DNA from: Planctomycetota bacterium
GTDB lineage: Bacteria; Planctomycetota; UBA8742; UBA2392
Length of the DNA stretch: 64,000 nucleotides
Direction of reading: 5' to 3'
NCBI GenBank assembly: GCA_025993795.1
Contig: JAMQHL010000048.1
Coordinates: forward strand, 21,069 to 85,068
The notes beneath the pieces were generated by a model that was not told the origin of the DNA, ran no database searches, and saw nothing but the letters and a program-made list of their open reading frames with translations. Both the position numbers and the translations under genes were made by a program. Shown piece after piece: positions 24,678-33,415 of this stretch (position 1 is its first letter; each line of letters starts with the position of its first letter).

Positions 24678-25697
24678 TCATCCGCCCAGGTAGCTCATTT
24701 CCGCCCTTGGCAGGCCCGCTGTGTTGGCGTTGCGCAGTTCGCTGTAACGGTCTTCGCGCCCCCGCCAGATGCCCTCAATCAGGGCGCGCAGATCGTCTTG
24801 GCTCACGCCTGCCCGCAGGGGGCCTTTCAGGTCGTGTCCCGCGCCCGCAAACAGGCAGGTGAACAACTCGCCCCGGGCGCTCAGCCTGGCGCGCGTGCAA
24901 TCGCCGCAGAAGGTGTTGGTGACGCTGCTGATCACGCCGATTTCGCCCTGCCCGTCGGCATAGCGCCAGCGGCCTGCGACTTCGCCCTTGTAGCTCGGGT
25001 CGGCGCTTTCCAGCGGCCAGCGCGCATGCACGCGGGCAACAATCTCGCGCGCGGGCACGACGTCGTCCAGGCGCCATCCGTTGGTGGTACCGACATCCAT
25101 GTACTCGATAAAACGCAGCACGACGCCGGATCCGCGCCAGCGCTGGGCCATGGCCTCAATCTCGGCGTCGTTCTCACCGCGCTTGACCACCATGTTGATC
25201 TTGAGCGGTGTCAGGCCTGCTTCAAGGGCCGCACCGATGCCCTTCAGCACCGGGGCCGTGCCGATGCCCCTGCCATTCATGCGCCCGAACACCTTGTCGT
25301 CCAGGCTGTCCAGGCTTACGGTCACGCGCGACAACCCGGCCTGCTTCAGCGCGCGCGCGAATGTCGGCAGCAGTAAGCCGTTGGTGGTCAGTGCAATGTC
25401 GTCAATGCCGGGCGCGGCACGCAGCAATGCAATCAGGTCTGGCAGGTCACGGCGCAGCAGTGGCTCGCCGCCCGTGATGCGCAGCTTGCGGGTGCCCAGG
25501 CCCGCGAACACCCGCGCCAGGCGCGCGATTTCTTCGTAATCCAGGATCTCCCTGCGCGGCAGAAAGGCGTGGTCCGGGCCGAACACGTCCGCCGGCATGC
25601 AGTATTCGCACCGCAGGTTGCAGCGGTCGGTCACCGAGATGCGCAAATCGCGCATGTGACGGCCCAATGTATCCTTGACGTGATCCCGCTCGGTCAT
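24678..25697 (-). CDS. moaA: GTP 3',8-cyclase, molybdenum cofactor biosynthesis
   Basis: 339 residues. Radical SAM enzyme that turns GTP into the cyclic precursor for pyranopterin. The N-terminal cluster is Cys26/Cys30/Cys33 in CNLRCEYC; the second cluster uses Cys264, Cys267 and Cys281 in the C-terminal part. The GGEPLLR motif binds SAM, and the protein ends in the Gly-Gly pair needed for activity. No other moa gene is near, so the pathway is dispersed. Start at 25697 has a TAGGAT box 6 nt upstream and no ribosome site, a leaderless layout. Confidence 0.97.
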   Translation of the reverse strand: MTERDHVKDTLGRHMRDLRISVTDRCNLRCEYCMPADVFGPDHAFLPRREILDYEEIARLARVFAGLGTRKLRITGGEPLLRRDLPDLIALLRAAPGIDDIALTTNGLLLPTFARALKQAGLSRVTVSLDSLDDKVFGRMNGRGIGTAPVLKGIGAALEAGLTPLKINMVVKRGENDAEIEAMAQRWRGSGVVLRFIEYMDVGTTNGWRLDDVVPAREIVARVHARWPLESADPSYKGEVAGRWRYADGQGEIGVISSVTNTFCGDCTRARLSARGELFTCLFAGAGHDLKGPLRAGVSQDDLRALIEGIWRGREDRYSELRNANTAGLPRAEMSYLGG

Positions 25698-25703
25698 GCC
25701 CGC

Positions 25704-25709
25704 ATCCTA
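25704..25709 (-). promoter_or_regulatory. -10 box of leaderless moaA (TAGGAT)
   Basis: On the minus strand TAGGAT, then 6 nt (GCGGGC) and ATG at 25697. Confidence 0.5.
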
Positions 25710-25799
25710 GCACACGCCAGTGCGGGCAAGTACTACGGGCAGCGCACCTGTGCCCTTCGGGCTTTCGCGCCGGGCATTTCCTTGATAAGAACCGCCTCT

Positions 25800-26204
25800 A
25801 TGGCTGGGCTTGAAGGCAAGCAATTCGTCGTCATCCGCGTTCCCAACGTTGTGGAAGAAGCCGACTTTTTCAGTCGCATCTACAACGCGGCTGCCCTGGT
25901 CGTGAACGACGCGATCCGCCAGGTCGACACGGGCAAGTTCGTCGTGCGGATCGAGAAGGCGGAAGGCGAGAAAGACCGTTCGTGCCACGTGTCCTTTGAA
26001 GTCAGTGTCGCCAACGTGAACCGCTTTGCCGAAGAGGTCTGGAATCGAGGCATCAAGTACGCCAGCCGTCCGCAGAACTGTGCAGATGGTCTTCGGCGCG
26101 TCGGGTTTGTCAGCCCCAACGAGATCCGGATCAGCGGCGTCGGACCGCTGAAGATGGACTCGACCGGCGCCTTCCCCGCGTTTCGCCCGGACCTGAAAGG
26201 GTAG
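25800..26204 (+). CDS. Small protein, possibly VOC/glyoxalase-like
   Basis: 134 residues. The pattern FVVIRVPNVVEEADFFSRIY at the start and FAEEVWNRGIKYASRPQN...RVGFVSPNEIRISGVG at the end follows the two beta-alpha-beta modules of vicinal oxygen chelate proteins, but metal ligands are not obvious, so this is a fold guess only. It is 2 bp upstream of queF, so the two are probably one transcript. The ATG at 25800 is chosen as the first start that gives a well-formed strand; the frame upstream overlaps moaA. Confidence 0.6.
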   Translation: MAGLEGKQFVVIRVPNVVEEADFFSRIYNAAALVVNDAIRQVDTGKFVVRIEKAEGEKDRSCHVSFEVSVANVNRFAEEVWNRGIKYASRPQNCADGLRRVGFVSPNEIRISGVGPLKMDSTGAFPAFRPDLKG

Positions 26205-26206
26205 CG

Positions 26207-26566
26207 ATGGCCGACGCACCCACGCGCGATAATCTTGAGACTTTTCCGAACCCGAATCCGGCCCGAGACTACGAAGTCCGCATCGACGCGCCTGAGTTCA
26301 CTTGCATCTGTCCCAAGACCGGCCACCCGGATTTCGCCAACATGCAGCTTACGTACGTGCCGGACCGGCTGTGCATTGAGCTGAAGGCATACAAGCTCTA
26401 CATTCAGGGATGGCGCAATGTCGGTATCTTCCACGAAGCCGTCACCAACCGCGTTGCCGAAGACCTGATTGCCGTGCTCAAGCCGCGCTACCTGAAGCTT
26501 GTCGGCGCGTTCCATGCCCACGGCGGCATCACCACTACGGTTACGATCGAACACCGGTCAAGCTAG
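26207..26566 (+). CDS. queF: NADPH-dependent 7-cyano-7-deazaguanine reductase
   Basis: 119 residues, the short unimodular T-fold form. It reduces preQ0 to preQ1 in queuosine synthesis. CPKTGHPDFA carries the catalytic Cys35 and Asp42, and ELKAYKLYIQGWRNVGIFHE is the NADPH/substrate motif (the usual ESKSLKLY in variant form). The start is 2 bp after the previous stop with AAGGG upstream. No preQ1 riboswitch is recognisable before the operon. Other queuosine genes are not in the window. Confidence 0.96.
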   Translation: MADAPTRDNLETFPNPNPARDYEVRIDAPEFTCICPKTGHPDFANMQLTYVPDRLCIELKAYKLYIQGWRNVGIFHEAVTNRVAEDLIAVLKPRYLKLVGAFHAHGGITTTVTIEHRSS

Positions 26567-26609
26567 CTTTCGAGAGTGCCTTTGTTTACATGGTTACCCG
26601 AGGTCAAGC

Positions 26610-27377
26610 ATGGCGGCCAATTTCCATGGAAAGCGCGTCCTGGTCACTGGCGGCGGCACCGGCATCGGCCGGGAGGTCGCACAGGCCTTTCTGAAGCAGG
26701 GTGCGCGCGTGGTAATCTGCGGCCGTCGCCATGGCCCTCTCAAGGATACCGTCGAGAGCCAGCAGCCCGCGTTTCCTGACTTTCACTATGTGGAGTGCGA
26801 CATCAGCGACCCCGAGGATGTCAGCGAGTTGCTTGAGAAAGTTCGGCAGGTGCTGGGCGGGTTGGACGTGCTCGTCAACAACGCCGGCGTCAACGAGCGC
26901 GGCAATCTCGAGGAAACGACTCTAAAGGTCTGGGACCGCGTCATGAGCGTCAATCTGCGCGGCGCATTTCTGGTCGCGCAGGCCGTTCTGCCATTGCTCA
27001 GAGAATCGGGGCGCGGCGCCAACGTACTCAACATTTCCAGCAACCTCGGGCGCCAGGCCGAGCAACACCAGTTGGTCTATTCCGCGAGCAAGGCCGGCCT
27101 CGACATGTTCACGCGTTGCTGCGCGCTCGACTACGCCGACGAAGGCATCCGCTTCAACACGATCAGCCCGGGCGTGATCGATACCCCGATGCAGGACACG
27201 AACAAGGGCGAGCTGGGGTATCAGGAGTGGCGCAGCCAGATGGAGCAATTGCACCCGCTGCGCGCGATCGGCCTGCCCAAAGACGTTGCCGCGGCGGCCC
27301 TGTTCCTGTGCAGCTCGGACGCAGACTGGCTGACCGGCGTCAACCTGCCGGTCGATGGCGGGATGTGCGCACGCTGA
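26610..27377 (+). CDS. Short-chain dehydrogenase/reductase (FabG-like)
   Basis: 255 residues, classical SDR: TGGGTGIG at 13-20, NNAG at 90-93, Ser in NISSN, Tyr157/Lys161 in YSASK, and a C-terminal WLTGVNLPVDGGMCAR typical of FabG/glucose dehydrogenase relatives. The Arg pair after the second strand (ICGRRHG) suggests NADP. Substrate unknown. The ATG at 26610 has GAGG upstream. It lies 43 bp after queF and its 3' end overlaps the converging ferredoxin/DUF4445 gene by 38 bp. Confidence 0.93.
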   Translation: MAANFHGKRVLVTGGGTGIGREVAQAFLKQGARVVICGRRHGPLKDTVESQQPAFPDFHYVECDISDPEDVSELLEKVRQVLGGLDVLVNNAGVNERGNLEETTLKVWDRVMSVNLRGAFLVAQAVLPLLRESGRGANVLNISSNLGRQAEQHQLVYSASKAGLDMFTRCCALDYADEGIRFNTISPGVIDTPMQDTNKGELGYQEWRSQMEQLHPLRAIGLPKDVAAAALFLCSSDADWLTGVNLPVDGGMCAR

Positions 27378-28565
27378 TTGTACCGGCAAGCCCGGGCGTC
27401 ATCGCGGCGCGCGCGGCCCCCAAGGCGGCTGCGTGCGGCAACACAACGAGCTCGCCGCCCCAGAAACCCAGTGCTTTTGCGACGCCGGCATCAACTGACA
27501 TGCCGTAGTCACCGGTAAGCGCCGCTCGGCACGGCGCGCCCGCGAGCTTCTCGCCGGCGCGGCGCAGGGCGTGAATGGCTTGCCGGCACGCGTCCAGCAT
27601 GGCCTGCGTGAGCGCAATGTCGCGGGTGGCGGTGATGATGCTGCCTCCGGGCGTGACGGCGTCAGCGCCGGGCCCGACCAGCAGTGCCTGCTGTGTGCCC
27701 TGAAACTGGCGGGTGAAACGCGACGAGATCAACTGCCACTCAGTGTTGCACATGCCTGCCTGCAACAGCGCGGCAAGGCAAGCCAGCACGCCTGTCGTAG
27801 ACATGCCGGCGGGAGGGGCTTTGTCCACTGTGGTCAACACGGTGCGCGTCTTGAGCGGCGACCACTCCACGCTGTCGATTGCGCCCCTGACGTGGGGCAC
27901 GTCGCCCAGCAGCGGGCTGGTCATCACTGCCTGTGATGTAGTGACGCCATCAGCAACGAAAGCCGCAACGCCGGAAACATCAAGAACCACGCAGGGTTCA
28001 GTTCCCAGGTGTGAAACACCCAGCGCCAGCGCAGCGGCGGGCGAGATGTCGGTGCCGACACGAAAGGCCCCGGCGCCATGCGCCTCAGGCATTGCGTGCA
28101 AGGCGTGGGGCATTGCGCGCGCGATGCGCCCATCGGCATGCACCTCGTAGCAAGCACCGCGCAAGGGGTGCCAGCGCACACCCTGGCTGGCCCGGTGGCT
28201 GGTGCTACTTCCCAACCTTCCAGCGTCTGCACGCGCGGCCTGTCTGCGAGCGCATTTACGGGGGCGGCGTCCACGACCAGCTCGCCGCGCGCAAAGCCGC
28301 GGCACGCCAGCCAGATGGGCTGGCCGTTGCGCGAGTGCTGGGGTGCGAGCGAGCTGCCGGCACCGTCGTGAAAGTTGGCGGGGTCGCCGCTGACGTCGTG
28401 GTCACGACATACAGGCAGTGCCACGCGGCACTGGTGGCAACTGCCGTTTCCGCCGCATGAGCTGTCAAGGTGAACGCCGCTGCGCCTAGCTGTGTCCAAC
28501 AGCGTCTCGCCATCGATGGCTTCGGCGATGCGGTCGGCAGTGCGGAAGTAGACGCGGTGGCCCAT
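27340..28565 (-). pseudogene. Frameshifted [2Fe-2S] ferredoxin-DUF4445 (RACO-like) protein
   Basis: The 5' part (28565 to about 28190) encodes a [2Fe-2S] ferredoxin domain with SSCGGNGSCHQCRV and a fourth Cys in IWLACRG. The 3' part, in the frame one base back, encodes HPLRGACYEVHADGRIARAM and then a DUF4445/ASKHA-like domain (GTEPCVVLDVSG, PPAGMSTTGVLACLAALLQA, LTGDYGMSVDAGVAKALG). The two halves match one family that reactivates corrinoid proteins by ATP-driven reduction, so a single -1 shift near 28170-28200 breaks one gene. About 408 residues if joined, shorter than typical RACO proteins of 500-600. Mutation or assembly error are both possible. Confidence 0.72.
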
Positions 28566-28571
28566 CGCAGC

Positions 28572-28577
28572 AGTCTA
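28572..28577 (-). promoter_or_regulatory. -10 box of leaderless ferredoxin/DUF4445 gene (TAGACT)
   Basis: On the minus strand TAGACT, then 6 nt (GCTGCG) and ATG at 28565. Confidence 0.5.
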
Positions 28578-29054
28578 GCGGATACGGGCATCAGCGCACG
28601 CGGGTCTCGGGCAGGTCACGAATCTGACAGATTTTTTCGAAACCGGATTGAACCCGCAATGTCATGCGTCGTTTCTATTGGTGTAGCAGCAAGGCAGGAA
28701 ACAGGCAGCGCCGAGCACGGTTCCGCCGATTTCCCACTTTGCCGCTCAACTTCTTGGGACATCCGAGATTGGTACCAAGCGGTAGCTCCGCAACGGCACC
28801 GGTCTGTCAGGAAAAGATGTCCGAGGGAGGGGGGACCCCGCAGGAATCATCGCGTGGCCGGGGCATCGGCGCGAATCTACTGGGCAGCGTCACTGCCCCG
28901 TCCCGCGAAACCAGACCCAAACCACACCAGAAGCACGACGCCTGCATGAGCAGCCCGGAGAATCTCCGCGCCCACTGCCCCGGCACGCCACGGGCTTCTA
29001 CCCGACAACTTGCAGTAGGAGGGAGGGCGCCTCGGCTCTCCCTCGCCCCGGGAG

Positions 29055-29087
29055 CGGGGGAGGTGCGTTACCTCCCCCGTTTGTTTT
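29055..29087 (+). terminator. Strong Rho-independent terminator
   Basis: Perfect 10-bp stem CGGGGGAGGT / ACCTCCCCCG, 5-nt loop GCGTT, then TTTGTTTT. Oriented to stop plus-strand transcripts; the nearest plus-strand coding gene upstream ends at 27377, across a minus-strand gene. Confidence 0.8.
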
Positions 29088-29252
29088 AATCGGCGCTCGT
29101 GCCGGGTGCCACCGATGCCTTCACTCCAGATTGAGCCGGCTGTGGGTTTGTTGACTTGAATGTTGCGCCCCAGCCGCGACGGATGTTGACTTGCAGGCAA
29201 CGTGAAACATTGGCCCCACTTAGCCGCATTCCGCGCTACCCAGGACCATCAA

Positions 29253-31247
29253 GTGAAACCAGCATGCAGTCAGGCTCTCTACTTGGTGTTGCTGCTTGGG
29301 TGTTGCCTGACTTTTGGCGGCCCTGCGCCGGTACAAAGCCAAACGCGCGACGGGCACACGCCCGGCTCTTTGGCGCCCGATGAGGTGCTGCCGTCGAATC
29401 CCGCCGAGCTTGCGGCTAAGCCGGATTCGGGTCGCGACTACAGGACGTTCAGTCGGGTGCGCCGGTTCGGTTCGCGTGTGTATGACTGCAAGTGTTTTGC
29501 CTTCAGTCCTGACGGCCGGACCATTGCGTATGGAGGCGCAAAGGGGCGCATACTCATACGTGAAGTATCCAGCCGCTGTGTTGTCGCAGCGATTGACGAA
29601 TTGCCTGACTCGGTGGACTGTCTCCGATACAGCCCGGACGGCAAGCTGCTGGTTGCGGCTGTCGGCAAGCGGGTGAAGATATGGAACACTTCCACCTATG
29701 AGCACTTGCGTGACCTGCCGGCATGTAAGAACGACGTGTCGGGGTTTGTATTCAGTCCGGACGGGCAACTGCTGGCGGTCTCTGTGGATTACCACGACAT
29801 GGTTGATCTCTGGAACATGGGCACATTCAAGAAGTACAAGTCGCTGGCAATCGAGAGTGACACCCCTGGCGGACTGCAATTCAGTACCGATGGCAAGACC
29901 CTGTTTGTCGGTGATGTGCAGGGGCGGCTGACGTACTGGGACGTCAAGACAGGGGTGCAGCAGCACATCGTAGTGGGCCCTGACGGGGTGATGCGAGAGA
30001 AGGATGCCATCATCCAGGCGCACAGAGACAGCATCACAAGTGTTGAGGTCAGCCCGGACGGGCGGCTCATTGCAACTGCCGGTTTCGACAAGGTCATCAA
30101 GCTCTGGGACAGGGCAACCGGGGAAGAAGTGCTCACAATCCTGGGGAACACGGAATGGGTCAACGACGTCGCGTTCAGCCCCGACGGCAAGACCCTGCTG
30201 TCTTGCTGCGCTGGGGGCACGACGAAGATCTGGGATGTCGCAACGGGCCGGCATCTCGTTGGCTACGGCGCGGGCCGGTACGCCTATACCCGGGATGTCG
30301 GCTTTTCGCCGCGTGGGGACTGCTTCGCATCGGCGGAGGACGACCATTTGGTTTTGTGGGAGAACGCGCCCCACAAGCAGCGGAGGAAGTGGGCAGCCCA
30401 TGCCGAACGGCTCAGCGCGATTGCTTTCAACTCGACAGGGACCGAACTTGTGACTGTCGGATGGGACAGCCTGTTGCGAACCTGGGATGTGAGCACCGGT
30501 ACCCTGCGGCGATCCCATGAATTTGGTGGGTGGGCCGGGTCGATTGCAGTGATCGACACGGACAAGAAGGTGGCCCTAGCGAACGATGCAGTTGACGTTC
30601 GCGATCTGGATTCTGGCGCGAAAGCATGGGAGTACCAGTCCCGCTTCAGCACTGTTGCCCTCGGGCCGGACGGCGGTGAATTGATTGCCTTCGTCGACCA
30701 GTCTGCAATGATTTTGCACGCGACTTCCGGAGAGAGACTGCGGAGTCACGACCTTGTGGCCGAAAAGGACTACTTCGCGGCAATCAGTCCCGACGGCAAA
30801 CGACTCGCGGTGAAGCGCTCGGATGGCACCATTTCGATCCTGGACTCAAGTGACTTCTCGGAACTCAAGGACCTTCCGGCAGGCGAACGCTTTCAACACG
30901 CCGCCTTCAGCCCGGAGGGGCTGCGTCTGGCTGGCGTCGTTACTGGCGAGTACTTTCCTTCCAAGCTGACCGGGTGGGACATTGAGTCCGGCACTCTACA
31001 GTTCAGCGTGGACGTAGCTGATGATATGTCAGACGTGCGCTATTCGCCGGATGGCCGATTCGTGCTGATCACGAGCCATATGGCAGTGATCATCCATGAC
31101 GCAACAAGCGGAGACGTTGTCGGCAGTATTGAGGGGCATGCAAACACCATTACCTGTATGGCGTATTCGAGAGATGGCTCCCACATTGCGACAGGCGACG
31201 CATCGGGCGAGATTCGCCTGTGGCAACTGTCAGACTTCATCAAGTAG
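29253..31247 (+). CDS. Secreted WD40-repeat protein
   Basis: 664 residues from a GTG at 29253, chosen because AGGA lies 7 nt upstream and it begins a signal peptide (ALYLVLLLGCCLTFGGPAPV); a second GTG 51 bp upstream is possible. LLLGC could also be a lipobox. The rest is about fourteen WD40 blades (SVEVSPDGRLIATAGFDKVI, DVAFSPDGKTLLSCCAGGTT, ITCMAYSRDGSHIATGDASG), enough for two propellers. Such outside propellers are protein-binding scaffolds; no enzyme domain is seen. It faces a second WD40 gene of the same size, ends 7 bp apart. Confidence 0.9.
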   Translation: MKPACSQALYLVLLLGCCLTFGGPAPVQSQTRDGHTPGSLAPDEVLPSNPAELAAKPDSGRDYRTFSRVRRFGSRVYDCKCFAFSPDGRTIAYGGAKGRILIREVSSRCVVAAIDELPDSVDCLRYSPDGKLLVAAVGKRVKIWNTSTYEHLRDLPACKNDVSGFVFSPDGQLLAVSVDYHDMVDLWNMGTFKKYKSLAIESDTPGGLQFSTDGKTLFVGDVQGRLTYWDVKTGVQQHIVVGPDGVMREKDAIIQAHRDSITSVEVSPDGRLIATAGFDKVIKLWDRATGEEVLTILGNTEWVNDVAFSPDGKTLLSCCAGGTTKIWDVATGRHLVGYGAGRYAYTRDVGFSPRGDCFASAEDDHLVLWENAPHKQRRKWAAHAERLSAIAFNSTGTELVTVGWDSLLRTWDVSTGTLRRSHEFGGWAGSIAVIDTDKKVALANDAVDVRDLDSGAKAWEYQSRFSTVALGPDGGELIAFVDQSAMILHATSGERLRSHDLVAEKDYFAAISPDGKRLAVKRSDGTISILDSSDFSELKDLPAGERFQHAAFSPEGLRLAGVVTGEYFPSKLTGWDIESGTLQFSVDVADDMSDVRYSPDGRFVLITSHMAVIIHDATSGDVVGSIEGHANTITCMAYSRDGSHIATGDASGEIRLWQLSDFIK

Positions 31248-31254
31248 GCGCGGC

Positions 31255-33237
31255 TTATTGGTCCGCGATGTCCCACTCGTAGACGGCCCGCCAGCTACCC
31301 GCCGAGTAGAGAGTTTTTCCGTCCTCGCGAAAGGCCAGTGAGCGGACCCAGATGTCGTGTCCGGGCAGCACCATTGCACAGGCGCCAGTGCTGAGTCGCC
31401 AGATTCGAATGGTTGCATCACGGCTGCCGGACACTAGCTGCGTGCCGTCCGGGTGAAACGCCACGCAACTGACTTCTTTGTCATGCCCCTCGAACACTCG
31501 AGTCGTTTCACACCTTGAAACGCTCCAGAGCCTGATCGTTTTGTCTTCGCCGCCTGAAACCAGAGCCGTGCCGTCTTTGTTGAACGCAATCGTGAGGATC
31601 CGGCTCGTGTGGCCCCAGCACGTGCCGATCAACTCGCCATTCTCGATACTCCATAGCCTGACCGTATCGTGTCTTGCAGCGGCAAGCACCTTCCCATCGG
31701 GACTGAACACGATAGCGCCAAAGCTGAAGCCGGATTCTCCGAACTGGATGTTTCTTGGCTCGGCATCAGAGGCCAGGTCCCAGATCAGCAGCGAACTCGT
31801 GGAGGTGTTGGCGATGCTGCACGCCAAGTGCCTGCCGTCCGGCGAAAACGCAACGTCGCATACACTCGCAGGCGTCTTTAGCCGCCTGATCTCTTCACCG
31901 GTAGGCGCGGCTATGATGACTACCGCGCTCTCCTTGCCGTCTCCGCCGCTGGCCAGCCGGGTACCGTCGGGGCTGATGGCGATGCTGACGACGCTGTCTT
32001 TGTGCCCACTCGGGAACTGCCGAACGGTGCCGGCGGCTGTGTCCCATGCGGAGATCTTGTCGCCGGTTCCGGCTGTGAACAGCGTACTCCCGTTGCCACT
32101 GAGAACCGAGCACAGCACCATTTCGTCGGCCAGTGGCCCCAGGCTGCGGATGCGCTCTCTTGTCGCGGTGTTCCAGATGGTCACCATTCCGCCGCTGCTG
32201 CTGACGGCAAGCTTGGCGCCGTCGGGCGAGTACGCAAGCGCGCTGCAGCTGGTTGGTTCCTCGTGCAGTTGCGCCAGTTCTTGCCCGGTCAGGGTGTCCC
32301 AGGTGATGACGTGCCCATCTCCGCATGTTGCCGCGACGGACTTGTCATCGGGTGAGAATCGAACCTGGAACACTGTACCCAATTTGGTCCCCAGGATGCG
32401 AATGGTGGACCCGTCAGAGACCCGCCACAGTTGGACCCTGCCGTCGGTGCCGCAGGAGGCAAGCCCCAGTCCGTCCGAGCTGTACGCGACGGACAGTGTG
32501 CTGGCCGAGTGATTGGCAAGAACTTGCCGGCGATCGCCGGTGGCAGGGTCCCACAAGCGAACCGCGCCGTCGCCCCCGACCGAAGCGAGAGTGCTCCCGT
32601 CAGGGCTGAACACGACCCTCGCGACGAATTTCGCGTGGCCCTGGAACGCGCGCACCAGTTGACCCGTGTCAACCCGCCAGATCTTGATCATCGTGTCGGT
32701 GCCGCCGGTCGCAACCAGCTTGCCGTCGGGGCTGAACGCGACCGAGCGAGCCACGCCGGTGTGTCCCTGCAGCGTCGCCCGGCCGGAACCGTTCGCCGCG
32801 TTCCAGAGTTTGACAAGGCCGTCCCTGGCCGCCGTCGCGATCAGTTTGCCGTCCGGGCTGAACGACACCGCGTGAATCGGCGCGGAGTGTGCCCTCTTCG
32901 CGTATCGTTGTTCACCGGTAGAGGCATCCCAGAGAATCAGCATGTGGTCACTGCCGATTGTGGCCAGGCTGGAGCCATCAGGGCTGAACGCCAGGTCGTA
33001 GCACGTGGCCGTGTGTCCGATCCCGAATTGCCGGAGGATGCGTGACTCTACTTCAATTTTCGGGGGGGCCTCGGTTGTCGGAGGGTCTTCGGTTGAGGCA
33101 GGGGGATCGCCGCCCCCGGGCGTTGTGGGGGGCGCGGAGTTTTGCACCGGCGCATTTGCTTCGCGGTTGCCCGAGCACGCAACGACGGCTCCAACCAGCA
33201 GTAGCAATGAAACGAGTGTTGCGGGTGCACGGCGCAT
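31255..33237 (-). CDS. WD40-repeat lipoprotein
   Basis: 660 residues. Lipobox at the end of SLLLLVGAVVAC gives a lipid-anchored N-terminus; a Pro/Thr-rich linker (EDPPTTEAPPKIEVES) follows, then about fourteen WD40 blades with better-kept GH...WD signatures than its neighbour (SFSPDGKLIATAARDGLVKL, HTGVARSVAFSPDGKLVATG). ATG preceded by AGGGGG. Convergent with the other secreted WD40 protein and of equal length, so they look like an inverted duplicate pair that has diverged. No catalytic domain. Confidence 0.93.
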   Translation of the reverse strand: MRRAPATLVSLLLLVGAVVACSGNREANAPVQNSAPPTTPGGGDPPASTEDPPTTEAPPKIEVESRILRQFGIGHTATCYDLAFSPDGSSLATIGSDHMLILWDASTGEQRYAKRAHSAPIHAVSFSPDGKLIATAARDGLVKLWNAANGSGRATLQGHTGVARSVAFSPDGKLVATGGTDTMIKIWRVDTGQLVRAFQGHAKFVARVVFSPDGSTLASVGGDGAVRLWDPATGDRRQVLANHSASTLSVAYSSDGLGLASCGTDGRVQLWRVSDGSTIRILGTKLGTVFQVRFSPDDKSVAATCGDGHVITWDTLTGQELAQLHEEPTSCSALAYSPDGAKLAVSSSGGMVTIWNTATRERIRSLGPLADEMVLCSVLSGNGSTLFTAGTGDKISAWDTAAGTVRQFPSGHKDSVVSIAISPDGTRLASGGDGKESAVVIIAAPTGEEIRRLKTPASVCDVAFSPDGRHLACSIANTSTSSLLIWDLASDAEPRNIQFGESGFSFGAIVFSPDGKVLAAARHDTVRLWSIENGELIGTCWGHTSRILTIAFNKDGTALVSGGEDKTIRLWSVSRCETTRVFEGHDKEVSCVAFHPDGTQLVSGSRDATIRIWRLSTGACAMVLPGHDIWVRSLAFREDGKTLYSAGSWRAVYEWDIADQ

Positions 33238-33403
33238 GACGACCCCCTGGCAAGTTTCACTACCTTACAATTCGCGCCTTGCGGTTGGATTCCCTGCTGA
33301 AAGTTCTTCACGCGTGAAATGCCGCCAGTGATTCGCCGGCGGCATTCTCGCGGCCGTGGTTTCCGACACTCCTCCACATCCCCGGCGTTGTCGCAGCCGC
33401 TGC

Positions 33404-33409
33404 TAGACT
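33404..33409 (+). promoter_or_regulatory. -10 box of leaderless addB (TAGACT)
   Basis: TAGACT, then 6 nt (CGCGGC) and ATG at 33416, without a Shine-Dalgarno. Confidence 0.55.
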
Positions 33410-33415
33410 CGCGGC

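Larger units (their letters stand above)
28566..29252. other. Long intergenic region with an orphan terminator
   Basis: 687 bp, more AT-rich than its surroundings in the first part (about 42% GC over 28621-28680). No protein gene can be supported on either strand. It ends with a strong plus-strand terminator that no coding gene upstream on that strand explains. It does not contain the recognisable cores of RNase P, tmRNA or SRP RNA. Confidence 0.6.

Noticed and set aside
25700..25800. PreQ1 riboswitch before the queF operon
   Set aside because: No aptamer-like hairpin and A-rich tail pattern could be found.
28160..28210. Programmed -1 frameshift joining the ferredoxin and DUF4445 halves
   Set aside because: No slippery heptamer or stimulating structure at the crossover; mutation or error is simpler.
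28664..29089. A 141-codon plus-strand frame in the intergenic region
   Set aside because: Low-complexity Arg/Ser/Pro content, it reads through the terminator hairpin, and no start signal precedes it.
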